Shown in pieces: positions 49,326 to 57,895 of a stretch of 64,000 nt of DNA. Both the position numbers and the translations under genes were made by a program. The stretch comes from Chryseobacterium geocarposphaerae (GTDB taxonomy: Bacteria > Bacteroidota > Bacteroidia > Flavobacteriales > Weeksellaceae), in the NCBI RefSeq assembly GCF_002797535.1, contig NZ_PGFD01000002.1:867232-931231 (forward strand). Reading direction: 5' to 3'. A model generated the notes under the pieces. It saw nothing but the letters and a program-made list of their open reading frames with translations, was not told where the DNA came from and ran no database searches. How positions within the stretch are numbered: position 1 is the first letter of the stretch; each line of letters begins with the position of its first letter.

Positions 49326-50396
49326 ATGAACTTCGAAGATTTTATCATTTCACCAAGAAATTTCAAAACGGAAAGCTGGCAAATAGGAAATAAGATTACC
49401 AAAGACATCAAGGAAGACAGTATTGTTCTTCTTTTTGTTTCGGATTACAGGGGAGCGAATGGGGATGCCGAAGTGCAGGATTTTACAGGAATCAGAAAAG
49501 AATTTTATAAGCTTTCGCAACTGGATTTTGAAATTCCGGTTGTGGATCTTGGGGATTTGGTTTCGGGAAAATCCGTTCAGGATTCTCATTATATCTTACA
49601 GGAAGTGTTATCGGCTTGTCATTATAAAAGAGCGATTCCCGTAATTGTAGGGGGCTCGAATGATTTTGCATTTTCTCTTTTTTCTGCATTAAACTTTCAT
49701 ACAAAAAATATTAATTATACTCAGATCAGTAATATTATTTCGCTGAAGCAAGGGGAGATGATCAACGAACATACTTTTTTGAGTAAAATTTTCGGTGCCA
49801 AGAATTTTTCCATTAAAAATTATCATCATTTAGGGTATCAAAAACATTTAAATGAGGTAGATTCTGTAAGATTAATTAAAGAAGTGGAGTTTGATATTAT
49901 CCGTCTTGCTGAAATGATGAATTCCACAGAAAAAACAGAACCTTTCTTCAGAAAAGCGGACTTAGTGACGGTGAATTGTGATGCAATAGAAAGTTTCAGT
50001 GAGCCTTTTTCAATGAATCCACAGGTGAATGGCCTGAACAGAAGAGAAATCTGTGCTTATATGAAGGAGATCGGCTTGAGTGAAAACCTGAAATCCGTAG
50101 GAATCTTTAATTACAATATTTATTCTGAAAATCAGCTGAATCACCAGCTTTTGGCACAAATGATCTGGTATCTGATTGAAGGAATTAATATTCAAAAGTC
50201 TCATCCCAAAGAAAGGCATTACGAAGTGTTTTATGTATTGGTGGATGACAGGCAATATGCTTTCAAGCGTGATACTTTCAGTAACCTTTGGTATTTTGGA
50301 GAGGATGAAAATATAGAAAACTGTATTCCTTGTTCAAGAAAAGATTTTGATGAAGCCAAAAGAGGCTGGCTGAATACTCGGCTTACGAAAATTTAA
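49326..50396 (+). CDS. Arginase/formimidoylglutamase-fold protein, metal site degenerate
   Basis: A 356-residue protein with the arginase-superfamily layout: LLFVSDYRGANGD near residue 34, VGGSNDFAFSLFSALN (about 99-114) and VTVNCDAIESFSEPFS (about 216-231). True enzymes have GGGHE, DxHxD and SxDxDxxDP motifs for two manganese ions. Here the first reads GGSND, the second is lost, and the third keeps only one Asp. It is commonly annotated formimidoylglutamase in Flavobacteriia, but catalysis is doubtful. It is four bases from the GT2 gene downstream, which suggests co-transcription. Confidence 0.78.
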   Translation: MNFEDFIISPRNFKTESWQIGNKITKDIKEDSIVLLFVSDYRGANGDAEVQDFTGIRKEFYKLSQLDFEIPVVDLGDLVSGKSVQDSHYILQEVLSACHYKRAIPVIVGGSNDFAFSLFSALNFHTKNINYTQISNIISLKQGEMINEHTFLSKIFGAKNFSIKNYHHLGYQKHLNEVDSVRLIKEVEFDIIRLAEMMNSTEKTEPFFRKADLVTVNCDAIESFSEPFSMNPQVNGLNRREICAYMKEIGLSENLKSVGIFNYNIYSENQLNHQLLAQMIWYLIEGINIQKSHPKERHYEVFYVLVDDRQYAFKRDTFSNLWYFGEDENIENCIPCSRKDFDEAKRGWLNTRLTKI

Positions 50397-50399
50397 TCT

Positions 50400-51401
50400 A
50401 TGAAAAACGTTCCCTCAAAAATTTCCATCATTGTTCCTGTTTATAATGTCGAAAATTATTTGGCAAAATGTCTGGACTCTTTGGTGAATCAAACCTATCA
50501 GAATATTGAGATTTTGGTAGTGAATGATGGAAGTACGGATGATTCAGGGAAAATTATTAACGATTTTTCGGTAAAATTTCCGGAAAAGATTAAATCTTTT
50601 TATAAAAAAAACGGTGGACTAAGTGACGCCCGAAATGTTGGGATTGATAAAGCAACCGGAGACTATATAGGCTTTGTGGATAGTGATGACTATGTTCTGG
50701 AAACCATGTTTGAAGAAATGCTTAGTCTTGCAGAAAAGCATTCCGCTGAAATGGTAATCTGCAATATTCAGAAAGTGGATGAGAGAGGAAATGTTATTCA
50801 AAAGCTGACGCAGATTCCCAATATGCCCGAAAAAATAGATCTTGAAACCCATTTTTCTGTTTTTTCGGATATAAGTTACTTTGCATGCAATAAATTATTT
50901 AAAAAAGAACTTTTCGAAACCAAAAGATTTAAACAAGGAATTTCTTTTGAAGATATTCAGCTGATTCCGCAATTGCTTTTGGAGTGTAAAACGATTGCCC
51001 AAACCCAACATTTTCATTATCAGTACCTGGAGCGACAGAATTCGATCTCAAAAACCCATACTGAAAAAGGACTGGATATTCTTCAGGCTGTTGAGGACGT
51101 AGAAGTTGCTTTTGAAAAATCCATATATTCTCATAAGAGAAAAGAGCTTAAAAACTTTCATATTTTGGAAGGTATTTATACCTTTCTGGCTTACCTGGCT
51201 TTTGTAAAAGATGAGAACTCATTTTATGAAATGAGTGATAAGCTTGATGTTTTCAGGAAAAAAAAGGGAGTTAAAATTAAAGATATATTGAGTTATAGTC
51301 GTTTTGATAGAAATTATATTTTATCTTTGTCTGTAAAGAAGAAAATTTTTTATCTGTTGTTTTTTGCTGGGCAGAAAAAGCTGATAAGGAAATTAGTATA
51401 A
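50400..51401 (+). CDS. Family 2 glycosyltransferase
   Basis: A 333-residue cytoplasmic GT-A enzyme. It has ISIIVPVYNVENYLAKCLDSL (about residues 8-28), VNDGSTDDSG and the DXD-type FVDSDDYV (about 93-100), and no strong membrane helix. It transfers an activated sugar to a lipid-linked or other acceptor. It is four bases from the arginase-like gene upstream and is followed across a 91-base gap by the WecA-type transferase gene, so it belongs to the exopolysaccharide locus. The sugar specificity cannot be told from sequence. Confidence 0.9.
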   Translation: MKNVPSKISIIVPVYNVENYLAKCLDSLVNQTYQNIEILVVNDGSTDDSGKIINDFSVKFPEKIKSFYKKNGGLSDARNVGIDKATGDYIGFVDSDDYVLETMFEEMLSLAEKHSAEMVICNIQKVDERGNVIQKLTQIPNMPEKIDLETHFSVFSDISYFACNKLFKKELFETKRFKQGISFEDIQLIPQLLLECKTIAQTQHFHYQYLERQNSISKTHTEKGLDILQAVEDVEVAFEKSIYSHKRKELKNFHILEGIYTFLAYLAFVKDENSFYEMSDKLDVFRKKKGVKIKDILSYSRFDRNYILSLSVKKKIFYLLFFAGQKKLIRKLV

Positions 51402-51492
51402 ACACAAATGCAGGCGAAGTAATAATTAGATTGCGAATCAAGATTAAATCTTATTTGATTCTTTAACACTGTAAATGCCTGAACAATAAAGA

Positions 51493-52614
51493 ATGCAGAG
51501 TTTTGAGCTGTTCTTAGTGGGAAAAGGAATTTCTATTTTTTACGTAAAAATAGGGTTAGGTTTCTTGTTTTCTTTTTTAATTACTTTTTTTTCCATTCCT
51601 ACCATCATAAAAATTTCCAGAAGAAAAAATTTAATGGACGAACCGGGAATCAGGAGTTCTCACCTGAGAAAGATTCCGAACCTTGGAGGAGCTGCTATAT
51701 TTTATTCTATCGGAGTCTGTGCCTCTATTTTTGCTTATGAGCTTTTCGAGCTTTATAAGTTTTTATTTGCATCACTGGTTATACTGCTTTATGTTGGGAT
51801 TATGGATGATATTGTAGTAATGAGGGCTTATAAGAAACTCATTGCACAAATTGTGGTGTCATCATTGATTGTGATCGGGTCGGATATAAGAATCAGAAGC
51901 CTTTTCGGGATTTGTGGTATTTATGAAATTAACTACTATGTGAGTGTAGTTTTCAGTATACTTACATTTATTGTGCTCATTAATGCATTCAACCTGATTG
52001 ACGGAATTGATGGGCTGGCCGGAGGCTATTCCCTGATATGCAGTGCTCTATTCGGAATCAGTTATTATCGGCTGGGAGAATATAATTATCCTTTGGTTGT
52101 TTTTTCTGCTGTCATTGTGGGGTCAGTTTTGGCATTTTTATATTATAATCTATCCAATTACAGGGCTACCAAGATATTTATGGGAGATACAGGATCTATG
52201 CTGTTAGGATTTCTGCTTGCATTTACCAGTATTTGCTTTATAGATATTTTTATTGATAAGACAGATCCTGCTGTACCTCGTTATCATCTGCCTGCAGCTC
52301 CTGCTGTGGCTGTTGCAATTCTTATTTTACCCATTGTAGATACTCTAAACGTTATGATTGTAAGGCTGATTAATGGGAAATCTCTGTTTAAGGCTGATAA
52401 AAACCATATCCACCATAAGCTTTTAAGACTTGGTCTTACCCACAGAAGATCTACTTTTTATATTATTTCTTACTATCTTTTCATAATAATTATTGCAAAT
52501 TACCTAAGACATATCAATGTAGGCCTGTTGTTGATTATTGTTTTGTGTTTAGGGTTTATTGGTGCATATTTACCAAATTTTGTATACTATTTAAGAAATA
52601 ATGTAAAGAAATAG
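51493..52614 (+). CDS. WecA/MraY-type undecaprenyl-phosphate sugar-1-phosphate transferase
   Basis: A 373-residue polytopic membrane enzyme that starts lipid-linked glycan assembly. Its motifs are MDEPGIRSSHLRKIPNLGG (about 43-61), NAFNLIDGIDGLAGG (about 163-177), IFMGDTGSMLLGF (about 230-242) and the HIHHKLLRLGLTHR motif (about 307-320), as in WecA and TagO. About eleven membrane helices are present. It probably primes the exopolysaccharide whose export genes follow. Peptidoglycan-type MraY is excluded by the HIHH motif and context. Confidence 0.88.
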   Translation: MQSFELFLVGKGISIFYVKIGLGFLFSFLITFFSIPTIIKISRRKNLMDEPGIRSSHLRKIPNLGGAAIFYSIGVCASIFAYELFELYKFLFASLVILLYVGIMDDIVVMRAYKKLIAQIVVSSLIVIGSDIRIRSLFGICGIYEINYYVSVVFSILTFIVLINAFNLIDGIDGLAGGYSLICSALFGISYYRLGEYNYPLVVFSAVIVGSVLAFLYYNLSNYRATKIFMGDTGSMLLGFLLAFTSICFIDIFIDKTDPAVPRYHLPAAPAVAVAILILPIVDTLNVMIVRLINGKSLFKADKNHIHHKLLRLGLTHRRSTFYIISYYLFIIIIANYLRHINVGLLLIIVLCLGFIGAYLPNFVYYLRNNVKK

Positions 52615-52624
52615 TTTTAATTTT

Positions 52625-52632
52625 TATTTTTG
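52625..52632 (+). promoter_or_regulatory. -7 promoter element for the wza-like gene
   Basis: TATTTTTG matches TAnnTTTG, 17 bases before the ATG at 52650; short leader. Confidence 0.45.
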
Positions 52633-52649
52633 CAAACAACTTAAATCTG

Positions 52650-53510
52650 ATGAAGAATTATAAAAATTTATTCCTTTTGTTACTGGCTTTTGTTATGACA
52701 TCTTGTATCACTACAAAAGAAGTACGATATATGCAGCCCAATGAAAGTTTGGTTATTAATGAAGAAGGGCTTGTTCCATACAATATACCGGTATATCGAA
52801 TTACCAAAAACGATATCCTTAATTTGAACATTATTACAACTCCCAAAGGAGATGCTGCTCAGTTTTACTCAACGTATAATACATCGGGAGGAGTGAATTC
52901 CGGGCAGGTTGCAAATAATGCAATGACAAGCATCAATAACACTAATGGAAGAAATGGAGGTAACCTGAATTTCTATTTTAATGGTCTTAAAGTAGATTCA
53001 AAGGGCGACATCAATGTGTTTGGAATAGGTTATATTAAAGCTGAAGGAAGAACTATTGAAGAAGTAACTCAGGAAATCCAGCTGAAGGTAAATGAAAACT
53101 TCCAGGATGGAAAATCTGAAGTGCGTTTAAATACGGACGGTATTACCTATTATATTCTTGGAGATGTAGAAACTACAGGAATTACAGGAGAAAAAGTGGC
53201 CCATAAAAATACACTTACCATTACAGAAGCTCTGGCGATGAATGGTGGTCTTAACAGAACGGTTGACAGAAAAACTATTGTGATTCATAGAAAACTTCCG
53301 GAGGGAATCAAGATTGCTAAAATAGATCTTACCCGTGAAGATGTCATGAATTCACCTTATTATTACGTTCAGAATGGTGATGAAATTTATCTGAATACAA
53401 GAGCGAAAAGCCTGAATGGTTTTGGAAAAGACCCTATACAGACTATAACAACAGGGGTTTCTCTTCTTACGACAGCTTTGTCTATCTACTTACTTATAAA
53501 AACACTGTAA
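52650..53510 (+). CDS. Polysaccharide export lipoprotein (Wza-like)
   Basis: A 286-residue outer-membrane lipoprotein. The signal peptide ends with the lipobox MTSC (Cys19). Then come the SLBB/poly-export domain (PVYRITKNDILNLNIIT, about 50-66; IKAEGRTIEEVTQEIQLKV, about 129-147) and an SLBB-like part (YILGDVETTGITGE, about 169-182). A C-terminal hydrophobic helix (about 268-284, GVSLLTTALSIYLLIKT) may form the transmembrane segment. It pairs with the Wzc-type kinase gene two bases downstream, which is the standard export pair for Wzy-dependent exopolysaccharide. Confidence 0.9.
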   Translation: MKNYKNLFLLLLAFVMTSCITTKEVRYMQPNESLVINEEGLVPYNIPVYRITKNDILNLNIITTPKGDAAQFYSTYNTSGGVNSGQVANNAMTSINNTNGRNGGNLNFYFNGLKVDSKGDINVFGIGYIKAEGRTIEEVTQEIQLKVNENFQDGKSEVRLNTDGITYYILGDVETTGITGEKVAHKNTLTITEALAMNGGLNRTVDRKTIVIHRKLPEGIKIAKIDLTREDVMNSPYYYVQNGDEIYLNTRAKSLNGFGKDPIQTITTGVSLLTTALSIYLLIKTL

Positions 53511-53512
53511 TC

Positions 53513-56008
53513 ATGATTCCTGAAAAATATGTGAGTCTTGCGAAAAATGATTCCTCAAAAGATAGAAGTGGAGCTTTTTCCTTATTTGATATAGAAAATT
53601 TCATAAGAAGAATCATAAAAAACTGGTATTGGTTTGTACTGATGTTTTTTCTTGGATACAGCCTTTCCTGGGTGTATAGTAAATATTATGCACAAAATAT
53701 TTATGCTTCCAATCTGTCCTTAAGTGTTTCCAACAATACGGCAAGTTATTTTACGCCTAATCAGTCTATTAACTTTATCTGGGGACAAGGAGGTAATCAG
53801 GACGGGATTTATCTTAAAAAAATGCTTTTATCCAGGTCTCATAATGAATTTCTGGTAAAAGAATTAGGCCTTTTTGTGAACTTTTCTACAAAAGGGACCT
53901 TAAAATCTACTTATTTAGATAAAAATGATTCTCCGGTCTTTTTAGAGATTGATAGAAAACATTTACAGCAGGTGAATTATCCTATTACCTTATTACCAAA
54001 GGGAAATAATTCTTATGAAGTAGTATTGCCGGAAGAAGGTCATTCAGGGAATTTATACAATTATGAGATAGAAGGCTTTCAAAATATTGCCGAATTCCCA
54101 AAACCGGCCAATAAAACAATAAAATTAAATGAATGGTATACTTCTCCTAATTTAAGATTTAAATTAGTGCCCAATCCTGTTACACCAAGCATAAAGCTGG
54201 ATAATATTATTGTGAATTTAGAAACAGTAAACCAGACGGTAAACGGTATTGTTTCAACCATTAATGTTGATTTTGACAAAGAAATCAATACCATTATGAT
54301 TATTACAAAAACAGGATTTAATCTGAATGGAACGGTTAACTTCCTGAACAAATCTGTGGCTGAACTTCAGAAGAAAAGACTGGCGGATAAGAATATCATT
54401 AATAAAAATACAGATGTCTATTTACAGAACAGCTTGAACGAAATCAGAAAGAAACTGGATTCGAGCGCTTCGGTACTGAACTATCTGAAGACTTCTGAAA
54501 AGCTATATGACATTAAAGACAGAGATGAAAAGTCTTTGAACAAAATAAAAGACCTGGAAGCTAAGAAAGCAGACCTTCTGAGTAAAGTAAACTCATTGAA
54601 TTCTATCAGAACAACGATCGATAATCAGAACTTTGACAGAATGATCAGTACGGGAGCAGCAGGATTTGAAGACGGCTTCTTTAGTGCATCTGTATCTGAG
54701 CTTAAAGCACTCTATCTTAAAAGAAGAGAAATGGCTTCCATCTATAAGCCCAATTCTGAACCTATGATTGAAATCAACAGGCTGATTAATGAAGCTAAAG
54801 CCGGTTCGGCAAATTCTTTAAGAAGCTACTATACCCGTTATTATGATGAAATTAATAAAATTGACAGGGAAGTAGCAGAGGCAAATTCTGATCTTGTCGC
54901 TTATCCTGAAAAAGAAAGAAAATATCTTGATGCAGAAAGAGGGTATAACATGATTGAAGCTACGTATAACAGCTTGTTGGGAAGACAAAATGAAGCGCAA
55001 ATGAAGGTAGCTACCAATCAATCGGATATAACGGTGATTGACCCGGCTAAAAATTTGGGACAGTTGCCTGTAGGACCCAATAAAAAAGGAACCGAGCTGG
55101 GAATTATAGGAGGTTTTTTATTTTTACCACTACTATTTATTTTTGTTGGAGAAGTTCTGGATAATAAAGTCAGAAATATTAAAGAGCTTTTAGGTGTTAC
55201 CAAAATACCGTTGCTGGGAGTTATCGGAAATAATAATAACGAAAATATGCTTACTGTTCTTCAGTCTCCGAAATCTTCCGTTTCAGAAGCATTTAGAGGA
55301 ATAAGAGCGAATATCAGATTTTTATTAAACGAAAACCAAAAAAGCAAGGTGATTCTGATTACTTCTTCTATTGGAGGAGAAGGAAAAACATATGTTTCGA
55401 TTAATTTGGCCTCTGTATTGGGGTTAAGTGATAAGAAAACCATTTTACTTGGAATGGACTTGAGAAAACCTAAGATTTTTGGAGACTTTAATATTGATAA
55501 CAAATACGGAATTTCTAATTACCTTACTGGTGAAGTGTCTATAGGCCAGATTATTAATAACACAAAGATTCCTAATTTAGATGTGGCTACTTCAGGGCCT
55601 ATTCCTCCTAATCCTTCAGAACTTTTGATGAGCGTAAGAAATATTGAGTTTATTGAAAAGCTTAAGGAAATGTATGATTTTATCATTATAGATTCTCCGC
55701 CGGTGGGATTAGTAGCAGATTCCTATGAATTAATGAAATACTCTGATGCTAATATTTACGTAGTTCGTCATGAATATACCGAAAAATACATGCTTAAAAT
55801 GATTACTGAGAAATACCATAATCAGGAAGTAGGAAATTTAGGACTTGTTTATAACGATTATAATACGAAGCAAGGTTATGGCTATGGTTACGGCTACGGC
55901 TATGGTTACGGCTATGGTTATGGCTATTTTGATGAAGATAAAAATTACAAAGAACCACTATTAATCAGATTAAGAAATAAAATACAGCAAATATTGGGAA
56001 AGAAGTAA
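53513..56008 (+). CDS. Wzc-like chain length determinant and tyrosine autokinase
   Basis: An 831-residue inner-membrane protein. There is a first membrane helix (about 37-55), a large periplasmic coiled-coil Wzz domain, a second helix (about 525-545, GIIGGFLFLPLLFIFVG) and a BY-kinase domain with Walker A SSIGGEGKT (about 620-628), Walker A' GMDLRKP and Walker B FIIIDSPP. The C-terminus has nine GY dipeptides in a row, from a 54-base hexanucleotide repeat, in place of the usual Tyr cluster. It controls polymer length and export by cyclic Tyr phosphorylation. It follows the wza-like gene by two bases. Confidence 0.93.
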   Translation: MIPEKYVSLAKNDSSKDRSGAFSLFDIENFIRRIIKNWYWFVLMFFLGYSLSWVYSKYYAQNIYASNLSLSVSNNTASYFTPNQSINFIWGQGGNQDGIYLKKMLLSRSHNEFLVKELGLFVNFSTKGTLKSTYLDKNDSPVFLEIDRKHLQQVNYPITLLPKGNNSYEVVLPEEGHSGNLYNYEIEGFQNIAEFPKPANKTIKLNEWYTSPNLRFKLVPNPVTPSIKLDNIIVNLETVNQTVNGIVSTINVDFDKEINTIMIITKTGFNLNGTVNFLNKSVAELQKKRLADKNIINKNTDVYLQNSLNEIRKKLDSSASVLNYLKTSEKLYDIKDRDEKSLNKIKDLEAKKADLLSKVNSLNSIRTTIDNQNFDRMISTGAAGFEDGFFSASVSELKALYLKRREMASIYKPNSEPMIEINRLINEAKAGSANSLRSYYTRYYDEINKIDREVAEANSDLVAYPEKERKYLDAERGYNMIEATYNSLLGRQNEAQMKVATNQSDITVIDPAKNLGQLPVGPNKKGTELGIIGGFLFLPLLFIFVGEVLDNKVRNIKELLGVTKIPLLGVIGNNNNENMLTVLQSPKSSVSEAFRGIRANIRFLLNENQKSKVILITSSIGGEGKTYVSINLASVLGLSDKKTILLGMDLRKPKIFGDFNIDNKYGISNYLTGEVSIGQIINNTKIPNLDVATSGPIPPNPSELLMSVRNIEFIEKLKEMYDFIIIDSPPVGLVADSYELMKYSDANIYVVRHEYTEKYMLKMITEKYHNQEVGNLGLVYNDYNTKQGYGYGYGYGYGYGYGYGYFDEDKNYKEPLLIRLRNKIQQILGKK
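55874..55927 (+). repeat. Hexanucleotide repeat encoding nine Gly-Tyr pairs
   Basis: Nine consecutive units GG(T/C)TA(T/C) lie at the 3' end of the Wzc-like gene. Slippage by one unit would stay in frame and add or remove one phosphorylatable Tyr. Confidence 0.95.
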
Positions 56009-56167
56009 TATTTTAGCATGCTGTAATAAGTGAATTTTTGAAATGAATTTCTTCTTTATGCAGAAAAAGAAATATTTTGAGGACTTTGCCGTTTACTTTA
56101 TAACAAATTATGTTTTTTTGTTTATTTTTAACTAAACATTAAGAATATCATTAATATAAAAATGTTT

Positions 56168-56175
56168 TATATTTG
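56168..56175 (+). promoter_or_regulatory. -7 promoter element for the porG-bamA operon
   Basis: TATATTTG matches TAnnTTTG, 42 bases before the ATG at 56218. It likely drives porG, uppS, bamA and the first skp gene. Confidence 0.5.
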
Positions 56176-56217
56176 CAAAAATTAATTTTTAAAATAACCA
56201 TAAATCCATATTCTTTT

Positions 56218-57108
56218 ATGAATAAAAAATTATTGTTTAGCTTTCTTACCGTTATGGGAACAATGGTAAGCATGAAGGCACAAAGAAATGAATTGGGAAT
56301 CCGACTGGGGATGAGTAACCTGGTAGGCGATGTAGGAAATACCAATTATATTTTACAAAAACCGTTGAGTATGGATAGGGTTTCTGATTGGGGAGTTCCG
56401 TTTTATGGTGGTTTATTATATAGATTTAATTTTAACCCTTATCAAACGGTAAGACTAGATTTGGGGTACAATCAAATTCAGTTTAGCGATAAAGCTGCTA
56501 AAGAACAATATAGAAGAAACAGAAATGCTTTTGGTAAAAATAATGTTTATGAAGCAAGCTTGAGCTTTGAATATAATTTTTTACCTGTGAATAATGAGCA
56601 GATGGGGATGCTAAGCCCTTATATTTTTGCGGGGGTAGGAGCGATAATGTATGATGCTCCGAAAACTACTCTAGTACACGATTTTAAAAGAGATGCAGAC
56701 GGAGTAGCACAAGCACCGATTAATGAAGAAGACTTTACAACCACTGCAGTATATTCTACAGGAAAGAAAATAGCAATGCATGTGCCTTTTGGAGTTGGTT
56801 TGAAGTATAAATTCAACCATAACTGGGCTGTTTTTGCAGAAGCAACATTCAGATTGACACTGACAGACCAATTGGATTATAGTAAGGTTTTGCCAAAAGA
56901 TGTGAAATCAACATATAATTCCGATATTTTATCTCCGGGAGGAGGTTCACTGTTAGGAACAGGAAATTATTACATTGTTTCTCAGGAAAGAGAGGCTGCT
57001 TACAAAGGAACTAGAACTATAGGAGACGGAGAATCCAGAGATTGGTTGAATACTTTTAGTTTGGGACTAACCTATTCTTTTGGAAGACCTCCGTGTTATT
57101 GTGATTAA
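56218..57108 (+). CDS. porG: PorG-like outer membrane barrel of the type IX secretion system (DUF6089)
   Basis: A 296-residue outer membrane protein. The signal peptide ends SMKAQ (about residue 21) and the mature chain begins with strands NELGIRLGMSNLVGDVGN. Aromatic-ended beta strands continue to the C-terminal FSLGLTYSFGRPPCYCD. Family DUF6089 and the gene order porG-uppS-bamA-skp-skp match the Porphyromonas gingivalis PorG locus (PG0189-PG0193), a T9SS component. The frame opens at 56173, but the ATG at 56218 follows a promoter at 56168 and is the sensible start. The 3' end is seven bases before uppS. Confidence 0.72.
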   Translation: MNKKLLFSFLTVMGTMVSMKAQRNELGIRLGMSNLVGDVGNTNYILQKPLSMDRVSDWGVPFYGGLLYRFNFNPYQTVRLDLGYNQIQFSDKAAKEQYRRNRNAFGKNNVYEASLSFEYNFLPVNNEQMGMLSPYIFAGVGAIMYDAPKTTLVHDFKRDADGVAQAPINEEDFTTTAVYSTGKKIAMHVPFGVGLKYKFNHNWAVFAEATFRLTLTDQLDYSKVLPKDVKSTYNSDILSPGGGSLLGTGNYYIVSQEREAAYKGTRTIGDGESRDWLNTFSLGLTYSFGRPPCYCD

Positions 57109-57115
57109 TTAAAAT

Positions 57116-57865
57116 ATGTCGTTGTTAAAAGATAAAATAGATCCCGAAAACCTCCCGCAACATGTTGCCATCATTATGGATGGAAATGGAAGATGGGCCC
57201 AGTCTCGGGGGGAAGAAAGAACATTTGGTCACAAGAATGCCATTGATGCGGTAAGAAATGCTATTAATGCTTGTAACGAAATTAATATCCCTTATTTAAC
57301 CCTCTATACTTTTTCCTCGGAAAACTGGAACAGACCAGATGACGAAGTAGATACATTAATGAATTTACTTATGGAAACTTTATTGCTTGAAGCCGATGAG
57401 ATTTTTAGCAAGGGGTTAAGAATGCATGTGATTGGGAATTTGGAAAAATTACCGCCACTTGTAAAAGATCAACTGTTAAGAGTTATAGAACTCACCAAAA
57501 ATAATTCAAAAGGGAATCTGATTCTCGCTATTAGTTATGGTTCTCAAAATGAAATTTTGAATGCTGTAAAGGAAATCAGTACGGATGTGAAAGAGGGAAG
57601 GCTTGATGTAAATAAAATAGATGAAAAAACATTTGAGAGCTATTTATATACAAAAGATTTTCCACCGGTTGATTTAATGATTAGGACGAGTGGAGAAGTA
57701 AGAATTAGTAATTTTCTACTTTGGCAGATTGCCTATGCTGAATTACAGTTTTTAGATATACTTTGGCCAGACTTTACAAAAGAGATTTTCTTCCAGTGTA
57801 TCTTAAACTATCAAAATAAGGAAAGAAGATACGGGAAAACCGGAGAACAAATAAAAGTTCAGTAA
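57116..57865 (+). CDS. uppS: Isoprenyl transferase (undecaprenyl diphosphate synthase)
   Basis: A 249-residue cis-prenyltransferase that makes the C55 lipid carrier for peptidoglycan and polysaccharide. It carries the signature IIMDGNGRWAQSRG (about 19-32, catalytic Asp22), FGHKNAIDAVR, the LTLYTFSSENWNRP block (about 61-74) and DLMIRTSGEVRISNFLLWQ (about 189-207). It is seven bases after porG and 30 bases before bamA. It also supplies the carrier for the exopolysaccharide locus just upstream. Confidence 0.95.
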   Translation: MSLLKDKIDPENLPQHVAIIMDGNGRWAQSRGEERTFGHKNAIDAVRNAINACNEINIPYLTLYTFSSENWNRPDDEVDTLMNLLMETLLLEADEIFSKGLRMHVIGNLEKLPPLVKDQLLRVIELTKNNSKGNLILAISYGSQNEILNAVKEISTDVKEGRLDVNKIDEKTFESYLYTKDFPPVDLMIRTSGEVRISNFLLWQIAYAELQFLDILWPDFTKEIFFQCILNYQNKERRYGKTGEQIKVQ

Positions 57866-57895
57866 AAGAATTAAGAAAAGAAAGACTACGATAAA

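Noticed and set aside
51437..51463. Weak hairpin gaatcaag...ttgattc after the GT2 gene as terminator
   Set aside because: The stem is only about seven bases, the loop is AT-rich and the T run is short; not distinguishable from background.
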